Below, piece after piece: positions 57,394-64,000 of a DNA stretch of 64,000 nt. The position numbers were made by a program, and so were the translations under genes. Location: assembly GCA_010356995.1 (NCBI GenBank), contig ML996691.1, forward strand, positions 1,124,021-1,188,020, read 5' to 3'. Every line of letters begins with the position of its first letter. Within the stretch, counting starts at the first letter, position 1. A model generated the notes under the pieces. It did not search any database and was not told the DNA's origin. It saw nothing but the letters and a program-made list of their open reading frames with translations. Source of the stretch: Trichodelitschia bisporula (lineage: Eukaryota; Ascomycota; Dothideomycetes; Phaeotrichales; Phaeotrichaceae).

Positions 57394-60300
57394 TGTGACC
57401 ACTAACCAGTCCGCGGAGGGCGGCTGGGTCTGGGGCGCCCGGCCGCTGGTGCAGCTGGTGCGCTGTGGCCTGTGTTGTCGTGCCGGGTGCCTCTGAGATA
57501 GGCGAAGGGCTAAGGAAGAGAAAGAGGCGCGAGAGGCGGAAGCTCGGGCAGGGCCAGGCGGACCACCAGCAAATGTGTCCTGGCCGCTACACATGCACAC
57601 ACCTTCCCTACTTCTGTCTCTATCCTCTTCTCTCTTTATACGCTGTACAAACCCACACTCCGGGGAGGGAGTAGAGTCGATAGTAAGAGATGTTGGTTGG
57701 GGAATGGGGAGAAGAAGGAAAGTGAAGTGAGAAAGAAAAAAAAAACAAGATCGAAAGGGAATAGTGGTGGTGGGCTTACCCGACGAACGGTTCAAGACGC
57801 GATTGAGGCGGAGTGAGCTCCCCGTGTGTGAACCACTTGCGAGAAAGGAAAAAGCCCTGTGGCTGGTGTATAAACTTTTCACTCTTGAACCACCGGACAC
57901 GAGCCGTCAGGTCAGCCTTGGAGATTTGGCGAATCCGGGCCGAATGTCGTGGAGGAAAAGGACAAGAGAGGAAAGAAGTCTGTCAAGAAAGATCCAGGCG
58001 GACTTTTAGTTGCTCAATGTAGAAAATATGGATGAGAGAGGGTGAAGGTGAGAATATGGCGAGAATGCTTGCCAATGCTGCTTGTGCTGCTGTTGCTGGC
58101 TAGCCTGCAGGATGCGAAATGCTTGGTCTTCTGGGGTCAAGGAAGGTTAGACGGTAGTGGTGCTTGACCTCCGGACATCAAGCTGCTGGTCGAAGTGGGT
58201 GAGGAAAATGAAGATAGCGAACGTAATGTCACGGCCGAGAAAAGCGGCAGCGTTTCCGTCCAAAAGAGTTCCCAAGAAGCTCAAGAAAGCTTCTAAGGAA
58301 GGGGGTGCGCGTCGAGTGAGAAACTTGTTCCTGAGTTGAGTGTGAAGTCTCTCTGCACCCCGTACATCGGCAAAGGATGAACAACTGGCAAGGCGGACAA
58401 GGTCGTGTACTATGTCGCTTTGCCGCACTGGCCGCTTGAATTCCTTTCCTTAGATCCTGTGAAAAGAGTACTTTCCCCCTTGGGTCTGAGTTGAAAGCAG
58501 GTGCAACGGTTCAACACAAAAGACGACTACGCGTAGCCGTGTTGCCGGTTGAAGTGAAGCAGTAAGAACAAAGGTCTCAGAATAATAGCGAGCGGGACGG
58601 CGCGTTGTTGCTGGGATCAGAAAGGGCCAGGCGAGCCACAGGCGCGCAGGACAAGCTACAGGACGCAGGTCGAAAGATAGATAGTACGGAGGGGAGGTGG
58701 GTGGTCGGGGAAGCTAACGGGGGTATGGTTGAAGGTGGGGGGAATATGTGTGCGTGTCGCTTACTGCAGTAGACGAAGGAAGAGGGGAGGATAGGTAACC
58801 TTAAAGACGAACAGGCAAAAGATGTGCCAAATTACTTGGTGACTTGTGTCTAGAATTATTCGGCGCAGCGAATGCCGGTTTAATTCAACAAATCCAGCCA
58901 GATTTCACAAAAGGGCAACAGAGGAGGCGTGCTTGGATGGGATGGAGGGGGGGTAATGCTTGGTAGAAGGGTGTGGGTGTGGAGTGAAGAAGGGAGGGGG
59001 GGAAGTGTGGTGCTCCCTTTTGGAGCTTCAACTTCTTTTTCAAACCATGGAGCATTTCTCGCTTCGCTCTCTCCCGCGGCTCACTCTCTCGCTCTCGATT
59101 TCTCCGGTGGGCCATGAGCCCCCTCGCGAGCCCACGAGTCCCGGCGCACGATTTGGGATACACTTCCTACGGGAAGCTCAACCAGGACCATGGGAAGTAA
59201 GCATAAGAGGGCAAAAAGGCCTTTGCCCCGATTCATCTTCAAAGCTTGAACATCCCCATCCTATCGTCACGCCTTCCGTGACTGCCAGCAAATTCGCGAA
59301 GGAAAGATTGAGCCCGGCCAGCTGTGTCCAACGGAGCTCGTTCATCCTGAAGCAAAGCCGCGCAGCAAATCGGGGGTCGGAAAGGGTACGAAGAGAGAGG
59401 GGCAGGGCAAACCGGCGGTGGTGTGGCTGGCCCAAGAGAACCATTGGCCACACCCGGCACGAAAAGAGTCTTGGGGGGGCCAAGAGTCGCGAGTCGACGG
59501 CTTTTTGGACAGGCCTTCCATGTCCATAATTTTCGCCTCTCTTCTTGCTCTTGTGGCTTGAGAGCCTTTTCCACGGTCTCTTTTCCTACCCTAGGCGGCT
59601 TTTGAAAGGGTTGAATTGAACTGTGCGGCGTACCATGCATGGGAGGGGTGGTTGGTTGGCTGACAAGTTGATGGTGAGATGGGAAAATAGGAAGTCGGGA
59701 AAGAGAGACAACACGATGGTAGTACCGTTGTGTTCATCCACGACAATAGCTATCCGCACCTCGTCTTCGCTCCATACGGCATATGCTCTTTGATATCTCT
59801 CATGTCCATATCTACCCGTTTCCGCGTGTCGACGATGACACAAAGCAGGGCTCTTGGCAGGTTCGCAGGCTGGAAGTAGCGGGAGCGGAAGTGCAAGATG
59901 AGCGGAAGAATGAGGGTGGAGAGTGGAGACTTGGTGGAGGAGACGAGTGAAGCCGGGTGTGGTGGGCGAAGCGAAGCAGACTGACGACAAAGACTTGAGC
60001 ATGGAGTTGTGACAGAGAGTGAGAGAGTCACGGAAGTTGCTTGAGCTTTTGCCCACCCTTGTTGCCCTTAGCTCGCATCCTTGCTCGATTAGTTTAGCCC
60101 TGCGGGCTGCAGCTCTCCACCTTGAGACGCTAATGTTGGCGCTAGAGCCTACAAGGATAAGTGCCTTGGAGAGGGCAACAAGGGGTCAAGGACAGGGGTG
60201 GGAGAAGATTTGTGTGGCAGGGTCAAGGTACGGTAAGAGAGGCGGGGCAAGGGACTCTTACGGAGCTTCCTCTTGACATTTGTTGGTTCCTCTCGCGTAT

Positions 60301-62097
60301 GGTCATCGTCTTTCTCCGCACGGGAAGAGAAATAGGGCAGGTAGAGGGAGTAGAGTTAGGGAGCTCTCGTTCTCTCTCTCTTCCCCTCATCGCTTCTCTC
60401 TTACTGTAAAGCCTCACCCACTGGTCATCGGCGAACACCTTGCTGGTGTTGGTTCTTTGGAGATGTGGCTCAGCATCGTGCATAACTGGACATGCACGCT
60501 GCAAACCCTCAAAGATTAGTACGCATGTACTATATGTACGTACAGCAGTCGAGAATACCCTCGAAGTTTGCGTACTGTACCCGTACGGCATATCAATCGC
60601 GTACTCCTCCTTCCTGCGCACCGCGTACGTACACATCATGACACGGCGGCGGAACTGAATGTGCGAAATACTGATGCAGATAATTCACGACCAAAGCCCA
60701 TAACCAGCCGCCCTAAACGACTCCCACCTCCCTCCATGTCTGTCATCCTTCATCAGCCCGGCCGGTGGCAAAACGTCAGGCTGCTCTGGACCCTACTGGC
60801 GCGCCTCCGCGCACGGTACCGCAGATAGGCCCTGTGGCGATAATCCCCATGACAAGACGGGAAGTAGTAGACGAAACGAGAGAGTACTCTAATCCCGAAA
60901 AATAGCATTGAAGCGAGAACTCCCTCGCGCAAGGCCAACCACCAACCAACACACCGCGGCAACTTTCTACTTCTTTGCTAAGTAGCATGGTCAAACCGAA
61001 GTTAGCCTGAGCCGGGGCAAAAGTCAACTCGCGACAGGGAACTGCCGAACCAGCTGAATGGTGGCGGCCACGGCGGCACTTCGCTGGGCAACTGCACTGC
61101 GGCAGCCCCCGGGAATGCGCAGCATGATTTGCGACGCCTTCACTTGTGTCCAATCATGCCCTGTTCACACCCCAGAGCCTCCAGTTCTCGCTGCTCCCTC
61201 CTCCCAGGCTCCCCAGCCTTCAACTTCTTCGATCACCACATCTACCGGCTCTGGGCATCCTTCTTTGGCACAACTTTCAGCCCTCTTACCCGTAAGCCAT
61301 CCACATGTGACATCAAAGTGGTGCCGATTCCCGCAATCGCGATATTAACCCTTTCCCGACCTACCACCTTGATCTCCGTGCCGTCAAGAATTCCCATCCA
61401 ACCCTTGACCTCCTCCCCCACCCTATCCCCTCCGTCTCCGACGGCTTGACGGCGGCCCCTCCGCCAAGCGGCTGAAACATCAAACGCCGCTCGGAAACAA
61501 ACCACCGTCCGCACTGACGGGCTTCTCCCGTTCTCACCGGCTTTGAGTCCCCTTCCCCAGCGGAAAGAAACTGAGGGTGGGAGAGAGGAGGGGTGGAGCA
61601 TTGAGCCGATTGTTTCCCCCGCCTGAGACTCTTCATCCCGGCAGTTCAATGCTTCCTTTCTTGCTCCCTCCGTATCAGGCTCAGGCCACCAGGCACTAAG
61701 CCCGACTATCAAAAGCCGGTCGTTGGGCGAGCCCGGCCAGATCGCAGGGAGACCTGCAGCGGCCAAGCAGAGCGCCCTAACCGTGCCATGGGCAGCCTGC
61801 GCACCCGCCCCTTCTGCGAGCTGGCGCGCCAGCCGCGTGAGCATGCGTGAGCTGTAGGGCCGTTCACGGTGATGAGCAAGATGCATCGCGCATCGCGAAC
61901 TCTACTTACCCACAAACGACTGGTGCCGCTGAAATGGCCGCGTGTCAAGGGCAAGATCCGCCGTGGTGACGGTGCGCACGGCGGTACAAGCACCTGCGAA
62001 GACGTTGCAGTTGGTCGGCAAGGGCACTGCCAAATGCTGATTCGGACCGGTTTGGTGGGGATTTGCCGATGTGCTGCTGGGTTTTCCCCGCCCGGCT

Positions 62098-62132
62098 TAT
62101 CGATTACCCGTATCGATTATCGATTATCGATA
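62098..62132. repeat. Cluster of ATCGAT palindromes
   Basis: Within 35 bp the hexamer ATCGAT occurs four times, twice as part of the overlapping unit TATCGATTATCGATTATCGA, ending in the octamer palindrome TATCGATA. Another TATCGATAATCGA lies near 62902-62915. The spacing of eight bases between the last three copies suggests either a microsatellite or an array of protein-binding sites. Confidence 0.75.
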
Positions 62133-62229
62133 GGTGCAAGTGGGTTGGTTGACAGCTGGTGATGTACCCCGCGTATGTTTGCACCGTGGTGAAAGAGGCA
62201 TATCCTTGGGACTGTGACACCATAATTCG

Positions 62230-62487
62230 ATGCACCAAGGCTATATTCCGGTACTAACTACTGGCTGTCTTGTGGCGGCTGCGGTGACCGGTGACGCAAC
62301 AGTCGCGCTTGCCATGCCGTTCAACCCCACCACTGAAGCGACATCGTACGCCACAACCTCCAAAACATCAAATTCTTCTGCATCACCGCTGCATATCGGA
62401 AAATCTTCACCGTACTTGCGGTGTACATTGCTCGACCTGTTTGATTCTCGTTTCATGGTCCATTGGAAGCATTCCACTTATTTTTGA
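62230..62487 (+). CDS. Weak candidate: small secreted protein
   Basis: An 85-codon ATG frame begins MHQGYIPVLTTGCLVAAAVT and continues with a Thr/Ser-rich stretch (MPFNPTTEATSYATTSKTSN). The first 29 residues could be a signal peptide with an Ala-x-Ala cleavage site (VALA). The rest is short, has one further cysteine and no known motif, and a similar-length frame lies antisense. It may be chance; no intron or conserved neighbour supports it. Confidence 0.15.
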   Translation: MHQGYIPVLTTGCLVAAAVTGDATVALAMPFNPTTEATSYATTSKTSNSSASPLHIGKSSPYLRCTLLDLFDSRFMVHWKHSTYF

Positions 62488-64000
62488 GACCTCGACCTCC
62501 TGAATTTATCTAATTTTCGCCCCATCTTCATCATCCATATTCTCCCTCAGTCAGACAGTTGATCTCTTTCTCGAATGATATTGAGACAGGGAGCACAAGC
62601 TGCACCTTGTTAATCAGCTCGCATGCATATGTCCGTGGTACGGCGCGCACACCAGCTGTCCTTCCCACAAACAACCTGCACCTTATCTTGACATGGTACT
62701 GGGTCTGTATTCCGAGAACTTCGTCAAGGATTTAGTCATGGCTGCAGTAAATTTCCAGGTCTAAGTCCGAGTATGCTACCGGTCACGTTGTATATCACCA
62801 AGTCTATTGCGAAAGTCCTTCTCAAAGACCGATATCACGACCAAAATACTCTCGAGCATCAAGGACCAACGAGCATCATCTGTTAACCACCAGCCGCCCC
62901 GCTATCGATAATCGAGCCTCGCCGATTGCAACGTGGAAGACGACGATGGGCGAACAAAACGCCCCCATCATCTCTCGGTCGCCCATTCTAGTGTCATGCC
63001 CCCACCACACGCGACGACCAGATACGACTGATCAAATAATGCTTCCCCATCTCTCCATCGGAACGCATCATTCGTCCGGCTCTCAGACATACCTACCCGC
63101 GCACCAGCAAAATGTGCAGCGTGAGCGGTGCCAGCATCGTCACTCGCAGCTCTACTCGTGAACGGCGAAGGAGCATTCTCAGCGCGTCGTCTTTGCTGAG
63201 TCCTCCACCAAGGATCCCCGCTTCCGTGCGCCGCGGCGCCTCCAAACCGTCGAGGCTTGTTCGTGACCAGGATTCTGCGGGTGCGCTGCCGCCGTGATTG
63301 GGTATAAGGGCGGTGTGGGTCGTGGTGCGCTGGCGGCGCTAAACCGCTGCGGGAGTTTGGAATGGATGGTGGACGGGGGGTGCAGGTGCCGTTGACTTGG
63401 TCCGGACGCATCTCTGGCTAGGGCGAATGTCACAGGTCCTCGGAACGCGAGTGAGGGCGACCAAGGACCGAAGGACGACTCTCCATCGCTCTCTGCCTTT
63501 TCTCTCTTCTTCGTCGAGTAAGAGGGAGAGATGGTTTCCATGGTGGAGTACCGGATCTGCGGATCGGCCGCCGCGAAAGTGAGTCTGGATGTCAACGTGG
63601 CATGGGGTGGGAGTCGGAACAGGACCAGAATTCCAGATGCGGTCTCCGGCCTGTCTGAGCCTGTGAGGAACTGGGATAAGAGTTTCGTATCGTGGAATCG
63701 CTGTCGTGTCCGCCCTCTTGGCAGCAAATTCCCGACGACTGAGCGAGGGAGAGAGGAAGGAAGACGCCTGTCCTTGCTTGCCTACTTGCTCACTTGCTTG
63801 ACCTCTGCCTGGTCGCGCCAAAGCTTCTATCAATCATGATGCACACCCCCCCCGCCCTAACTCGCTAGCCTCGAGCGGGGTCAAGCCCCAGCGCACCCCA
63901 CTACCCCCTCATCGAGTCGCAGAATCGTAGAATCGTAAACCCTCTCACCATCGAACCGGGGCACATAATCGCCTCTCCAAGATTCGCTGAAAAGCGGCTC

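Larger units (their letters stand above)
56358..64000. other. 7.6 kb without a recognisable gene, upstream of stuA
   Basis: No frame on either strand carries a recognisable protein or a credible exon series. Many overlapping frames of 60-200 codons exist, but most start at GTG or TTG and have the skewed composition of purine/pyrimidine tracts. The minus strand is rich in CT tracts and the plus strand in GA/G tracts from about 57060 to 60400, as expected for promoter and leader DNA of the minus-strand stuA. The far end (60400-64000) may hold the start region of another gene beyond the window. No tRNA, rRNA or mobile element was recognised. Confidence 0.5.

Noticed and set aside
58147-58428. 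93-codon minus-strand frame with protein-like composition
   Set aside because: It begins at GTG rather than ATG, lacks a recognisable motif and lies in the stuA upstream region.
63179-63833. Minus-strand frames near the right edge that might be the start of another gene
   Set aside because: Overlapping frames on both strands without motifs or convincing splice sites; a neighbour beyond the window cannot be judged.

Overview
The window is nuclear DNA of a filamentous ascomycete (Pezizomycotina; probably a dothideomycete, which is inference). Genes are dense in the left 56 kb. Introns are short (about 41-66 bp) with GTNNGT-type donors, CTRAY-like branch sites and NAG acceptors. The gene set is typical of septate filamentous fungi: an APSES regulator of the StuA type, a giant leashin-type septal tether, a cutinase, and a Ser/Gly-rich GPI-type surface protein.

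Layout: 1-111 is the 3' tail of an unknown + strand gene. 1245-6601 (+) is an Lte1-type Ras guanine-nucleotide exchange factor. 6602-9519 has no intact gene but holds a minus-strand fragment resembling the vacuolar iron transporter (CCC1/VIT1) family and a 50-bp direct repeat. 9520-11745 (+) is a secreted, probably GPI-anchored protein with a long (Ser-Gly)n tract. 12007-15253 (-) is a large FUSC/DUF2421-type membrane transporter. 15905-17178 (-) is a membrane-associated short-chain dehydrogenase. 17929-45401 (-) is one giant gene of 27.5 kb, three exons and about 9,123 codons. It looks like leashin (LAH), the Woronin-body tether, often annotated as 'involucrin repeat protein'. 47179-48146 (-) is CstF-64/Rna15 and 48590-49201 (+) is IMP3, sharing a divergent promoter. 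49535-51054 (-) is a cutinase with a repetitive tail. 53635-55563 (-) is StuA. The last 8.4 kb (55564-64000) has no convincing gene and probably contains the long leader and promoter of stuA.

The genes do not form one pathway or an obvious cluster. Housekeeping genes (IMP3 for SSU processome assembly, CstF-64 for mRNA 3'-end formation) sit among genes of hyphal organisation and surface biology (leashin, StuA, GPI protein, cutinase). The most notable element is the leashin-type gene. Its 25.8-kb first exon encodes an internally repetitive, lysine-cluster-studded, mostly disordered chain between a conserved N-terminal block and a conserved coiled-coil/globular C-terminus. A second notable element is the roughly 800-nt stretch upstream of the stuA start, which has no ATG in any frame of the sense strand. 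All gene models come from reading splice signals and family resemblance by eye; nothing was searched or computed.
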